Shown here: in pieces, positions 1-7,669 of the stretch
Numbering within the stretch: position 1 is the stretch's first letter
Layout of the letters: every line of letters begins with the position of its first letter
From: SXRF01 sp964624555
GTDB lineage: Bacteria > Pseudomonadota > Alphaproteobacteria > Rickettsiales > SXRF01
Direction of reading: 5' to 3'
DNA length: 19,234 nt
Assembly: GCA_964624555.1 (NCBI GenBank)
Contig: CAZUXB010000039.1
Coordinates: 1 to 19,234, forward strand
The notes under the pieces: model-generated
What the model saw: the letters and a program-made list of their open reading frames with translations, nothing else
What the model was told of the DNA's origin: nothing
Database searches by the model: none
Made by a program: the position numbers and the translations under genes

Positions 1-2
1 CG

Positions 3-245
3 AGCGTAAACACTTTTTATGTATGTATACATAAAAAGTTAAACAACTATAAAGCCACGCGAGACATCATCGAGGCCACCGGCGCAACGCTTCTGTTCCA
101 GCCAAAATACTCGCCAGATTGTAATAAATCCGAACCACAATGGGCTAACCTCAAGCGCAGAATACGCTCCGATTCTTCACCACAAACCTTCCTTCATAAA
201 CTCGATAAACACATCCGATATATGTGCAATCATAAAGTTAGATAG
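3..245 (+). pseudogene. IS630-family transposase, C-terminal remnant
   Basis: An open frame enters from the left edge and ends at TAG 243-245. Its last ~55 residues read like the C-terminal part of an IS630-type DDE transposase. The segment LLFQPKYSPDCNKSEPQWAN matches the family pattern LLxLPxYSPxLNPIExxWxxLK, with the likely catalytic Glu in KSEPQW, and is followed by LKRRIR. The expected DNAxxHK motif upstream is not recognisable: that stretch reads VCIHKKLNNY and overlaps a perfect inverted repeat at 12-39. The upstream part is therefore either degraded or interrupted. No start codon and no terminal inverted repeat were found after the stop. It may be the end of a full gene beginning outside the window. 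The family call rests on motif similarity only. Confidence 0.6.
12..39. repeat. 28-bp inverted repeat inside the transposase remnant
   Basis: ACTTTTTATGT (12-22) and ACATAAAAAGT (29-39) are perfect 11-bp inverted arms with a 6-nt spacer. It overlaps the transposase-like frame exactly where the conserved DNAxxH region is expected. It could be a remnant of a small palindromic insertion, a bidirectional terminator of an earlier gene, or an operator. There is no GC-rich stem, so a strong intrinsic terminator is doubtful. Confidence 0.5.
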
Positions 246-312
246 TTATATTTAGCGAGCAACGGAAAAAGGGGAAACAGCTACCTACAAGGTATGCTAG
301 AGCTGGTAGGGA

Positions 313-1281
313 TTATATTTTTTTCCTCTTACTCAACGGATGATGCTCCTGCACTAATTTATTCAGGCGGTCACCAGCGACATGGGTATAGATCTGGGTA
401 GTGGAAATATCAGAATGTCCCAGCAACTCCTGTATCACCCGCAGGTCAGCTCCGCCTTCAAGCAGGTGGGTGGCGAAAGAATGGCGCAGGGTATGCGGTG
501 AGAGTTTGCCGGGATCGATTTGGGTTTTTTCAGCGAGCTCCTTGAGCATAACACCAAACTGCTGGCGGGTGATATAACCTACAGCGCGGTGATAAGGGAA
601 TAGCCATAGCGACAGTTTCTGTGTACCCAAAAAATGGTTGCGTACTTCCAGATAACGGGAAAGGGCGATTCTGGCTTTATCATTTATGGGCACAATACGC
701 TCCTTGTTGCCCTTGCCCCTGACAACCAGAAAATCCGCCTTTAGTTTTGTTCCATTATCCTGCAACTGCAACGCTGAAAGCTTAAGGCTTACCAGCTCGG
801 AAACACGCAGCCCTGCCCCATACATTAATTCGAGCATAGCCTGTAGGCGCAGCCCTTTTGGGGAATTATCACTACGGGCAGCATCAAGCAGAAGAAGTAT
901 ATCCTCCTTGGTCAGCACAGCAGGCAGGCGCTTGGGAAGTTTTGGGGAATCTATGTTGGTAGTAGGATCATCAGAGCGATGTTCCTCGCTGTACAAAAAG
1001 GCAAAAAGCTGACGTAACACCGACAGTTTTCGCGCGATTGTCTGGGCGCTTATTCCCGATTTACTGAGTGTAGCCAGAAATGCTTCAATACCCTTGCCAT
1101 CTATTTTATTCAGACGTTTCTTTTCATTGCAGCAATAGCCCAGAAAGCCTTGCAGGTCACGGTTATAGGCCATAACCGTATCCTGCGCCACGCCCCGTTC
1201 GGAAGCCATCATTTCGATAAATTGCTCCACCAGCAAATTATCTTCCTTGTTGGTTTTTATAATTGCGGAAGGTCTAGCCAT
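313..1281 (-). CDS. xerD: Tyrosine recombinase XerD
   Basis: A 322-aa site-specific tyrosine recombinase that, with XerC, resolves chromosome dimers at dif under FtsK control. The N-terminal SAM-like core-binding domain covers about residues 14-100 and the catalytic domain about 120-315. All active-site residues are visible: R159 (GAGLRVSEL), K190 (RGKGNKER), H263 and R266 (HTLRHSFATHLL), H289 (LLGHSDI) and nucleophile Y298 (TQIYTHV). Length is slightly above the usual ~300 aa because of a short N-terminal extension. It is transcribed divergently from aroK with a 60-bp gap, an arrangement seen in many Alphaproteobacteria, which favours the housekeeping XerD over a phage integrase. No clear Shine-Dalgarno precedes the ATG at 1281. 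XerC is the alternative, but context favours XerD. Confidence 0.9.
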   Translation of the reverse strand: MARPSAIIKTNKEDNLLVEQFIEMMASERGVAQDTVMAYNRDLQGFLGYCCNEKKRLNKIDGKGIEAFLATLSKSGISAQTIARKLSVLRQLFAFLYSEEHRSDDPTTNIDSPKLPKRLPAVLTKEDILLLLDAARSDNSPKGLRLQAMLELMYGAGLRVSELVSLKLSALQLQDNGTKLKADFLVVRGKGNKERIVPINDKARIALSRYLEVRNHFLGTQKLSLWLFPYHRAVGYITRQQFGVMLKELAEKTQIDPGKLSPHTLRHSFATHLLEGGADLRVIQELLGHSDISTTQIYTHVAGDRLNKLVQEHHPLSKRKKI

Positions 1282-1341
1282 TGCATTATTTTTGATTTCG
1301 TTTAATTATGCTACGAACAGTAATAACCATATACAGACAAA

Positions 1342-1908
1342 ATGACAGATAATCAACCATCCACTTCTGAAGCACCGCATATAATTTCCTGCCCTGTAGT
1401 TCTGGTTGGGTTGATGGGGGCAGGAAAATCCACAATTGGCCGGAGGCTGGCGAGCGCCATTGGCGTACCTTTCATTGATTCTGACGCTGAAATTGTTGAA
1501 GCTGCTGGCTGTAGCATATCTGATATTTTTGAGGGTTACGGCGAATCAATTTTCCGTGACCTTGAACAGCGCGTTATCTTGCGCTTGATGACCGGGGAAC
1601 CGTGCGTAGTGGCAACTGGTGGCGGCGCTTTTATCCAACCGGCGATACGCGAAACAATCGCACAGAAAGGCATTTCCGTATGGCTTAAGGCTGACCTTCC
1701 GGTATTGCTGGAGCGGGTTTCGCGCCGTGATAACCGCCCGCTGCTTAAAACCGGTGACAAGAGTGAAATACTGCAAAAACTTATTGATGAACGCTATCCT
1801 ATTTATGCACAGGCTGATATAACAATCGACAGTAATTTTGGCCCCCATGAAGCGGTGGTGGATGATATTATAAACGCACTGAAAAAACGGCAGCAGAAAA
1901 ATGTTTGA
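1342..1908 (+). CDS. aroK: Shikimate kinase
   Basis: A 188-aa cytoplasmic kinase that phosphorylates shikimate at the 3-position with ATP, the fifth step of the shikimate pathway to aromatic amino acids. The Walker A motif GLMGAGKST lies at residues 23-31. The substrate-binding residues are present: D46/D48 in FIDSD, R72 in FRDLE and the GGG loop at 93-95. The lid Arg is in NRPLL (R132), and RYPIY starts at R151. The first ~17 residues are a short extension before the core. The gene overlaps aroB by 8 nt (1901-1908), so the two are almost certainly co-transcribed and translationally coupled. The start has no strong ribosome binding site, but no later ATG would keep the Walker A strand intact. 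Confidence 0.95.
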   Translation: MTDNQPSTSEAPHIISCPVVLVGLMGAGKSTIGRRLASAIGVPFIDSDAEIVEAAGCSISDIFEGYGESIFRDLEQRVILRLMTGEPCVVATGGGAFIQPAIRETIAQKGISVWLKADLPVLLERVSRRDNRPLLKTGDKSEILQKLIDERYPIYAQADITIDSNFGPHEAVVDDIINALKKRQQKNV

Positions 1909-3013
1909 TAAATTACATGTAGAACTCGCTGCCCGCGGTTATGATATCATAGTTGGCGAGAGGTTGCTGGCACGTGCCGGGGAATATATCACACCTGTCC
2001 TTAAGGGTAAAAATGTTATCATCATCAGCGACAGCAATGTCGCGCGCTTTTACCTGCATCGCCTGTCCAACGCATTGGAAGAAGCGAAAATCCGCTTCCG
2101 CTGCATAGTGGTCCCGGCCGGGGAAGCGACCAAGAGCCTCGCATCATTTTCGGATTTGATGGAAAACCTGTTGGAGCAGAAACCGGACAGGAATACCATG
2201 TTAATCGCCCTTGGCGGAGGCGTGGTTGGTGACCTTACTGGCTTTGCCGCCAGTGTGCTGTTACGCGGGGTAGATTTTATCCAGATACCGACGACATTGC
2301 TTTCGCAGGTGGATAGCTCGGTTGGCGGCAAAACCGGGATCAATTCCCGCTGGGGAAAAAACCTTATCGGCAGTTTCCACCAGCCGGTTTTAGTACTGTC
2401 CGATGTTGATACATTGACGACTTTACCAAGACGTGAATTACTTGCCGGTTATGGTGAAATCGTCAAATACGGCCTTATCAACGACTCGGAATTTTTCAAC
2501 TGGCTGGAAAAAAACGGTGCAGCAATAATTTCCGGTGATGGCAATCTGCAAAAGCAAGCAATCATAAAAAGCTGTGCGGCAAAGGCAGCGATTGTCGCCG
2601 CTGATGAAAAGGAAAAAAATATCCGCGCCCTGTTGAATTTCGGGCATACTTTCGCCCACGCTTTTGAAGCGGAAACCGGTTACAGCAATACCTTGCTACA
2701 TGGCGAGGCGGTGGCGCTGGGTATGGTGCTGGCCTTCTGCGCTTCAGTAAAGCTAGGTATTTGCCCTAAGGAAGATTTAACCCGCGTCAGCGAACATTTC
2801 AGCGATACCGGCCTGCTGGTTTCTCCCCTTGCCATCAGGAAAGACTGGGACATAGACAAGCTGATGGAGCATTTCACCCGCGATAAAAAAGCCATGGATG
2901 GCAAGCTTACCTTCATCCTGACCCGCGGTATCGGCAAGGCTTTTATCGAAAATAACGTCGATGCGGTGGTTATTCGCCAGACACTTGTGGAAGCAATAAA
3001 ACAGCTTGATTAA
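1901..3013 (+). CDS. aroB: 3-dehydroquinate synthase
   Basis: A 370-aa NAD- and metal-dependent enzyme that converts DAHP to 3-dehydroquinate, the second shikimate pathway step. Family motifs occur in order: PAGEATKS (72-79), the NAD-binding loop GGGVVGDLTGF (105-115), and TTLLSQVDSSVGGKTGIN ending near residue 148. The three metal ligands are E186 (GYGEIVK), H249 (NFGHTFAHA) and H267 (LLHGEAVALGM). Length is typical. It overlaps aroK by 8 nt. The final codons (2978-2994, peptide QTLVEA) are repeated almost exactly after the downstream antitoxin gene. The present C-terminus, KQLD, may therefore not be the ancestral one: the relic copy would have ended QTLVEACNL. Confidence 0.96.
   Translation: MFDKLHVELAARGYDIIVGERLLARAGEYITPVLKGKNVIIISDSNVARFYLHRLSNALEEAKIRFRCIVVPAGEATKSLASFSDLMENLLEQKPDRNTMLIALGGGVVGDLTGFAASVLLRGVDFIQIPTTLLSQVDSSVGGKTGINSRWGKNLIGSFHQPVLVLSDVDTLTTLPRRELLAGYGEIVKYGLINDSEFFNWLEKNGAAIISGDGNLQKQAIIKSCAAKAAIVAADEKEKNIRALLNFGHTFAHAFEAETGYSNTLLHGEAVALGMVLAFCASVKLGICPKEDLTRVSEHFSDTGLLVSPLAIRKDWDIDKLMEHFTRDKKAMDGKLTFILTRGIGKAFIENNVDAVVIRQTLVEAIKQLD
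2978..2994 (+). repeat. Direct repeat, left copy (aroB 3' end)
   Basis: CAGACACTTGTGGAAGC inside the last codons of aroB. It matches 3676-3692 at 16 of 17 positions. The two copies flank the toxin-antitoxin module. Confidence 0.85.
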
Positions 3014-3014
3014 C

Positions 3015-3032
3015 TGTAATTTATAAGTTACA
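3015..3032. promoter_or_regulatory. Palindrome before the toxin gene, possible TA operator
   Basis: TGTAATTTATAAGTTACA is an 18-bp palindrome with eight of nine base pairs complementary (only T3020/G3027 mismatched). It ends 2 nt before the toxin ATG. HTH antitoxins commonly autoregulate their operon through such sites, so binding by the 102-aa antitoxin is a reasonable inference. No footprint-like evidence exists in sequence. Confidence 0.45.
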
Positions 3033-3034
3033 AT

Positions 3035-3367
3035 ATGCTGGAAATTTTAGAATACGTGACTGCTGACGGCAAAAAACCTTTTGCCAACTGGTTGCTGAGC
3101 CTTAAAGATAAAAAGGCGCAGGCAAAAATCCGTAGCCGTATTTCCCGCGCCAGCTTGGGGAATTTCGGTGATTGGAAAAGCCTTGAAGGTGCAGGTGGCA
3201 TTTATAAAATGCGAGAACATTACGGTGCTGGCTTTCGGATTTATTATAAGGTTATTGGGAATAAAATTATTTTGCTTTTAGCTGGTTCGACCAAGCAAGA
3301 CCAGCAAAGGGCCATCAGTAAAGCCAAAGAATATATTGTTGATTACGAAAAGAGGACAAAATTATGA
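3035..3367 (+). CDS. Type II toxin, RelE/HigB superfamily, HI1419 type
   Basis: A 110-aa protein with the pattern of the 'addiction module killer protein' group (HI1419-like, Gp49/HigB-related) within the RelE/ParE fold. The diagnostic parts are WKSLEGAGGIYKMREHYGAG (47-66) followed by FRIYY, and ILLLAGSTKQDQQRAISKAK (79-98). The second is the strand and basic helix that ends these toxins. Related proteins act as mRNA interferases or ribosome-dependent RNases; this activity is inferred here. The stop overlaps the next gene by 4 nt (ATGA), so toxin precedes antitoxin, as in higBA-type loci. There is no clear Shine-Dalgarno. The pair interrupts the aroB-CNNM order, and a repeat of the aroB tail follows it, pointing to acquisition by insertion. 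Confidence 0.9.
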   Translation: MLEILEYVTADGKKPFANWLLSLKDKKAQAKIRSRISRASLGNFGDWKSLEGAGGIYKMREHYGAGFRIYYKVIGNKIILLLAGSTKQDQQRAISKAKEYIVDYEKRTKL

Positions 3368-3672
3368 GAAAGAAAAAAGCCAGTTCGTCTTTTGATGAAA
3401 CCAGCAAAAAGCTGCTTGCTGATCCTGAAGTTGCCGCACTATATCTCGAAGAATGTCTGGAAGATGGCGACATTGATTTATTCAAACTGGCCTTAAAGCA
3501 TGTTGCTGATGCCCATAACGGGGGGATGACCAAGTTGTCAAAACACACCAAATTAACTCGCGAAGCTCTTTATCGTTCGTTATCCAAACATGGGAACCCC
3601 CGTCTTGATACACTGGCCAAGGTTCTTGATGCTTTTGGCTTGCGTATTGGTGTCCATGTAAAGCAAGTCTAA
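3364..3672 (+). CDS. Antitoxin, HI1420 type, with C-terminal HTH
   Basis: A 102-aa partner of the upstream toxin. The N-terminal part (LLADPEVAALYLEECLEDGD, 17-36) and the helix-turn-helix segment (about 54-95, containing LSKHTKLTREALYRSLSKHG followed by NPRLDTLAKVLDAFGLRIGV) are characteristic of the HI1420 'addiction module antidote' family. It should neutralise the toxin by direct binding and may repress the operon through the palindrome before the toxin gene. Its ATG overlaps the toxin stop by 4 nt, implying translational coupling. The stop at 3670-3672 is directly followed by the relic copy of the aroB tail. Confidence 0.9.
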   Translation: MRKKKASSSFDETSKKLLADPEVAALYLEECLEDGDIDLFKLALKHVADAHNGGMTKLSKHTKLTREALYRSLSKHGNPRLDTLAKVLDAFGLRIGVHVKQV

Positions 3673-3705
3673 ATTCAGACACTTGTAGAAGCCTGCAATC
3701 TGTAA
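3673..3705 (+). pseudogene. Relic copy of the aroB 3' end
   Basis: The segment reads ATT CAG ACA CTT GTA GAA GCC TGC AAT CTG TAA, translating to IQTLVEACNL and a stop. The intact aroB end reads VIRQTLVEAIKQLD. The core 17 bp (3676-3692) match aroB 2978-2994 with one mismatch, and CTGTAAT (3700-3706) recurs after the aroB stop at 3014-3020. The simplest reading is the original or a duplicated aroB terminus displaced by the toxin-antitoxin module. Confidence 0.65.
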
Positions 3706-3719
3706 TATGTATATCTCCT

Positions 3720-5018
3720 ATGGATAACGAGATAATCTTCTACGGCCTGACAATATTTTTGTTCCTGCTGATCTCAGCCTTCTTTGCTGCGGCGGAGACT
3801 GCGCTCACCGCTGTGTCCCGCGCCCGCATCTACCAGCTGGTGATGGACGGCGACAGGCGCGCCAAGATAGTAAGCTACCTGCGCAAGGAAAAAGAAGCGA
3901 TGATCGGCACGGTACTGCTGGGCTACAACGCGGTGAATATTGCCGCATCAGTACTGGCCACCAGCCTGTCGATAAAACTCTTTGGTGATGGTGAGGGGCT
4001 GGTCTATACCACTATCGTCATGACCCTGCTGGTGGTGATATTCACCGAGGTGTTGCCAAAGACCTATGCCATCCACAACTCGGAGGGAGCATCGCTGGCT
4101 CTGGCCGCCCCCCTGCGCGTGATAATGAAGATATTACTGCCTATCACCCATAGCATCCATGTTTTTATCCGCCTCTTGCTGAAATGTTTTGGTATCGACA
4201 TAACCAAGGCCAATACCCTTATTTCAAGCACTGATGTTATCCGCGGAACTATTGAACTGCACCACCGCGAAGGCAAAATGATAAAACAGGATCGCGACAT
4301 GCTCGGCAGTATCCTCGACCTTAATGATATTGAAGTTGAAGAAATAATGATCCACCGCATGGAGGTGGAAACCCTTGATGCCGACCAGGGCGCCGATGAG
4401 CTGGTGAAAATGGCGGTATCGACCATGCACAGCCGTATTCCCCTGTGGCGCGGCGAGCCGGATAATATCATTGGCGTGCTGCACGTAAAAAACCTTATTA
4501 AAATCATGCGCGAGCAGAAATCGGCGCTCACCACTGATGATATACTCGCCATCTGCAACAAACCGTGGTTTATACCTGAAACCACCACCCTGCGCGACCA
4601 GTTGCTCGCCTTCCGCAGCAAGCGCCAGCATTTTGCTTTCGTGGTTGATGAATATGGCGGCTGGCAGGGTATAGTGACGCTGGAAGATATTATCGAGGAA
4701 ATAGTCGGTGATATTGAAGACGAGCACGATGAAATAGATAACGATATACAGAAAGTCGATGATGATACTTACCTTATAGATGGGATCGTCACTATCCGCG
4801 ATATAAACCGGCAGTTGGGCTGGAACCTGCCTGACGAGGACGCGGCAACCATCGCCGGGTTGCTTATCCATGTCGCGGAAAATATTCCTGAGATCGGCGA
4901 GACTTTTACCATTCATGGTTTTGATTGCACCGTTGTGGCAAAATCGGCGATGCAGATAACCAGGGTGCGAATGAAAAAACGCCCGGAAACAAAATTACAG
5001 AGTGATATAGAATTATAA
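3720..5018 (+). CDS. CNNM/CorC-like membrane protein with CBS pair
   Basis: A 432-aa inner-membrane protein of the DUF21-CBS-CorC_HlyC class (often annotated 'hemolysin' or HlyC/CorC transporter), linked to Mg2+/Co2+ homeostasis. The DUF21/CNNM domain spans about residues 1-185. Membrane segments include 7-27, about 63-85 and 95-115, with the signature SAFFAAAETALTAVSRAR near the first. The CBS pair covers about 205-330, with the DEYGGWQGIVTLEDIIEEIVG motif at 310-330. The CorC_HlyC domain, about 340-420, includes LIDGIVTIRDIN. The same gene follows aroB in many Alphaproteobacteria, here separated by the toxin-antitoxin insertion. No Shine-Dalgarno precedes the ATG (upstream is ATATCTCCT), and the insertion may have replaced the native leader. 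Transport specificity cannot be inferred. Confidence 0.92.
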   Translation: MDNEIIFYGLTIFLFLLISAFFAAAETALTAVSRARIYQLVMDGDRRAKIVSYLRKEKEAMIGTVLLGYNAVNIAASVLATSLSIKLFGDGEGLVYTTIVMTLLVVIFTEVLPKTYAIHNSEGASLALAAPLRVIMKILLPITHSIHVFIRLLLKCFGIDITKANTLISSTDVIRGTIELHHREGKMIKQDRDMLGSILDLNDIEVEEIMIHRMEVETLDADQGADELVKMAVSTMHSRIPLWRGEPDNIIGVLHVKNLIKIMREQKSALTTDDILAICNKPWFIPETTTLRDQLLAFRSKRQHFAFVVDEYGGWQGIVTLEDIIEEIVGDIEDEHDEIDNDIQKVDDDTYLIDGIVTIRDINRQLGWNLPDEDAATIAGLLIHVAENIPEIGETFTIHGFDCTVVAKSAMQITRVRMKKRPETKLQSDIEL

Positions 5019-5029
5019 GAAGAGGTTAT

Positions 5030-5302
5030 ATGGGGAGTTATTATAAACCTGACATGGTCGAAGGAATGGGCCGAAAAATTGATTTGGGAGGAACATTACC
5101 AACTATTCCTACCGGACAAACTCTGGTACTTATCGCTAAGGGAAACCCAGAGAGGGATGATGTTGCGGTAAGCATTGGCAGCGAACGAGAATACCATACG
5201 TTCATGGAAGAGCGGAAGGATTGGCCGGACATAACATCATACGTAGTGTCAGATGAACTTTTACGCATTTGCCTTAATGGACTACCTGGCATGGTACGAT
5301 AA
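5030..5302 (+). CDS. Hypothetical protein, 90 aa
   Basis: I do not recognise a family. The start is supported by AAGAGG, spaced 5-6 nt before the ATG, and the gene begins only 12 nt after the CNNM gene stop on the same strand, so it may belong to that transcript. The product is soluble with no membrane segment or signal peptide. It has a G/P-rich N-terminus (MGRKIDLGGTLPTIPTG), a hydrophobic strand TLVLIAK, an acidic middle with a DDVAV segment and a C-terminal hydrophobic helix SDELLRICLNGLPG. Existence as a gene is likely from the ribosome binding site and position; function is unknown. Confidence 0.6.
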   Translation: MGSYYKPDMVEGMGRKIDLGGTLPTIPTGQTLVLIAKGNPERDDVAVSIGSEREYHTFMEERKDWPDITSYVVSDELLRICLNGLPGMVR

Positions 5303-5328
5303 AACCAGTATGTGCTAAATAAATTTTC

Positions 5329-5511
5329 ATGAGTGACGACAGTTACATAATCGAGTATGTAGTTATCGGAAAATCGGTGAAGGTAACAGCCTTTGACCCG
5401 GTAACACTGAAAGAAGTATCGGTGGTTGGCGCGACCAATACAGGCAAGAAGCAACTGGCAAAGCTTGCTATCCGCAAGCTGGTTTATATGATTAAAAAAG
5501 ACAGCAAATGA
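5329..5511 (+). CDS. Small protein resembling DUF6898
   Basis: A 60-aa soluble protein: an N-terminal beta-rich part (SYIIEYVVIGKSVKVTAFDP) followed by TLKEVSVVGATNTGKKQLAK and a helix LAIRKLVYMIKK. The pattern of (F/I)EYVxIGxSVKVTAxDPxT, xEVSxVGxxx, LAxRKLxYxxxK resembles my recollection of the short alphaproteobacterial DUF6898 family, of unknown function. I could not check this. Its stop overlaps the penicillin-binding protein ATG by 4 nt (ATGA), which makes translational coupling likely and supports it being a real gene. A role next to cell-wall synthesis is only a guess from position. Confidence 0.75.
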   Translation: MSDDSYIIEYVVIGKSVKVTAFDPVTLKEVSVVGATNTGKKQLAKLAIRKLVYMIKKDSK

Positions 5512-7553
5512 AATTATCCAAAAGAATAAAAAAGATATTTGGCGGCAAAAAAAAGGGCGGCAAAAAAAAGGGGAAAACTTCTTCCTACCCGTCCTACCGC
5601 TCTGCCCGTAAATCAGGTTTCAAATACAGGGTGAAGAATTTTATCAGAAAATCTGTTATCTATGGCACCATTGCGACTATATTATTTCTTGGTGTTCTTA
5701 CCCTTACCCTGCCCAATATTGACGACCTGAACAAGGTCATTAAGGCGCAAAGTGTTTTGATAAAATCGGAGGATGGGGAAATTATCGGCAGTTTCGGCGA
5801 TGTTTACGGTGAATATGTGCCCTACAACGAGCTACCCACTTCACTTATAGATGCCGTAATTGCCACTGAAGACCGTAATTTCAGACACCATTTTGGCGTT
5901 GACCCGCTGGGCATTGCGCGGGCAATGTTCGCCAACATAAAAGCCAGACGTGTAGTGCAAGGTGCCAGCACCATCACTCAGCAGGTGGCCAAGAACGTAT
6001 TTTTGACCCCGGAACGCACCCTGATCCGCAAGATAAAGGAAATGCTCCTGGCTTTTAAGCTGGAGTACCGTTTTTCCAAGGAAGATATCCTGAGCATTTA
6101 TATGAACCGCGTTTATCTGGGGGCAGGCAGCTATGGTGTTGACGCCGCCTCGAAACGCTATTTTGATAAATCAGCCCGCGACCTGAACCTTGCTGAATCG
6201 GCAATCATGGCCGGCCTGCTCAAGGCCCCGTCCCGCTATTCTCCTACCAGCAACCCTGCTCTTTCGCGCAAGCGTGCTGATCAGGTTCTGGTTAACATGG
6301 AAGATGCCGGATACCTCACTACGGAAAAGTTAAGCCGGGCGCGCAAGGAGTTAGAAAATTCGATGAAGGGCAAAAAACCCAATTCACAAAGCACTTTTTA
6401 TTTTGCTGACTGGATAGCCGACCAGCTTCCGGAATATATCGGCAATGTTGATGATGACCTGGTGGTAACCACAACCTTGAAACCGGGCTGGCAATTACTG
6501 GCCGAAAAATCCATGCACGAGGTTATGGATAAAAACGCTGAGAAAATGAATGTGTCGCAGGCCTCGATGATCGCCATGTCACCGGATGGTGCAATCCGGG
6601 TTATGATCGGCGGCCTTAGTTACGCCGAGAGCCAGTATAACCGCGCCACCCAATCGTTGCGCCAGCCGGGATCGGCATTTAAATTATTTGTGTATCTGGC
6701 CGGGCTGGAAAACGGCATGACGCCGGATACGACTATGAATGATGAACCAATTTCCATCAAAATTGCTGGCGGACGCTGGCATCCGCAGAACTATAACAAT
6801 AAATATCTGGGGAGCATGGCATTGAAAGATGCTGTTGCCGAGTCGGTAAATACCATAGCGGTGCAGGTCAGCGAACAAACCGGGCGCGACAAAGTGATAA
6901 GCGTTGCCGAACGTCTTGGCATTACCGCCGATATGCAACCGCTGCCCAGTATCGCGCTTGGCGCCACCGAAGTTAACCTGCTGGAACTTACCACGGCTTA
7001 TGACCATTTGGCGGCCGGCGGGGCTATAGTCTACCCTTACGGTATTCTGGAAATACGTACCAGCAACGACAAGTTGTTATATAAACGCCCGACACCACAC
7101 CGTGGCATGGTGCTAAGTGAGAATGTGGTGGCCATGATGAATGAAATGCTGATGAACGTGGTGACCAGCGGCACCGGCAAAGCTGCCCAGATCGGCAGGC
7201 CAGCAGCGGGGAAAACCGGAACCACATCTGATTATAAGGATGCCTGGTTTATTGGCTACACACCAGACCTGACCTGTGGCGTATGGGTAGGAAATGATGA
7301 TAACGACCCAATGAAAAAAGTTACCGGCGGCAGCCTGCCTGCTTCGATCTGGCACGGTTTTATGGCAGCCGCGCTGGCCTCCACCCCGGTGGCAAACCTA
7401 CCCACCGACCGCAGTATTTCCGCAATCCTGCCGTGGAACAACAATGAGCCGGAAATGCTGGAACGGCCACAGGAAACAGATGACGGGCCAGCAACCAAAC
7501 ATGGCGCGGAACTTGGCGATTCCTTCTGGCAGAAACTGCGCGGGATACGGTAA
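5508..7553 (+). CDS. Class A penicillin-binding protein (PBP1A/1C-like)
   Basis: A 681-aa bifunctional peptidoglycan synthase anchored in the inner membrane. A very basic cytoplasmic tail (1-48) with the repeat GGKKKGGKKKGK precedes one membrane helix at about 49-68. The GT51 glycosyltransferase domain (about 85-260) has catalytic E121 in ATEDRNFRHHFG, GASTITQQVAKNVFL (152-166), the second Glu E178 in RKIKEMLLAFKLE, and IYMNRVYLG. The transpeptidase domain (about 350-620) has all three penicillin-binding motifs: S389-A-F-K392, S446-V-N448 and K569-T-G571 (AGKTGTTSDYKDAWFIGYT). It overlaps the DUF6898-like gene by 4 nt. Length is on the short side for PBP1A and there is no C-terminal extension, so PBP1C or an alphaproteobacterial 2A-type naming is also possible. 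Confidence 0.93.
   Translation: MKLSKRIKKIFGGKKKGGKKKGKTSSYPSYRSARKSGFKYRVKNFIRKSVIYGTIATILFLGVLTLTLPNIDDLNKVIKAQSVLIKSEDGEIIGSFGDVYGEYVPYNELPTSLIDAVIATEDRNFRHHFGVDPLGIARAMFANIKARRVVQGASTITQQVAKNVFLTPERTLIRKIKEMLLAFKLEYRFSKEDILSIYMNRVYLGAGSYGVDAASKRYFDKSARDLNLAESAIMAGLLKAPSRYSPTSNPALSRKRADQVLVNMEDAGYLTTEKLSRARKELENSMKGKKPNSQSTFYFADWIADQLPEYIGNVDDDLVVTTTLKPGWQLLAEKSMHEVMDKNAEKMNVSQASMIAMSPDGAIRVMIGGLSYAESQYNRATQSLRQPGSAFKLFVYLAGLENGMTPDTTMNDEPISIKIAGGRWHPQNYNNKYLGSMALKDAVAESVNTIAVQVSEQTGRDKVISVAERLGITADMQPLPSIALGATEVNLLELTTAYDHLAAGGAIVYPYGILEIRTSNDKLLYKRPTPHRGMVLSENVVAMMNEMLMNVVTSGTGKAAQIGRPAAGKTGTTSDYKDAWFIGYTPDLTCGVWVGNDDNDPMKKVTGGSLPASIWHGFMAAALASTPVANLPTDRSISAILPWNNNEPEMLERPQETDDGPATKHGAELGDSFWQKLRGIR
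5541..5570 (+). repeat. Two perfect 15-bp tandem units with A8 runs in the PBP gene
   Basis: The unit GGCGGCAAAAAAAAG occurs twice back to back (5541-5555, 5556-5570), encoding GGKKK twice. Each unit carries an uninterrupted A8 tract that ends A AAA AAG in frame. Such tracts are prone to length change and, in some bacteria, to ribosomal slippage. Here the reading frame is intact. Confidence 0.9.
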
Positions 7554-7669
7554 TAAAGCAACACCCTAAAAAGTATCGCAAAAAATAATTTTGAGACGTT
7601 GCAACTAAATTAAAAACCTCTTACCATTTTAAACTGCACTGCAATTCAAAATGTTAAGAGTAAACATCT

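Noticed and set aside
270..305. Small inverted repeats (TACCT-ACA-AGGTA and CTACC...GGTAG) downstream of xerD as a terminator
   Set aside because: Stems are only 5 bp and the run of T on the transcribed strand is not directly after a stable stem.
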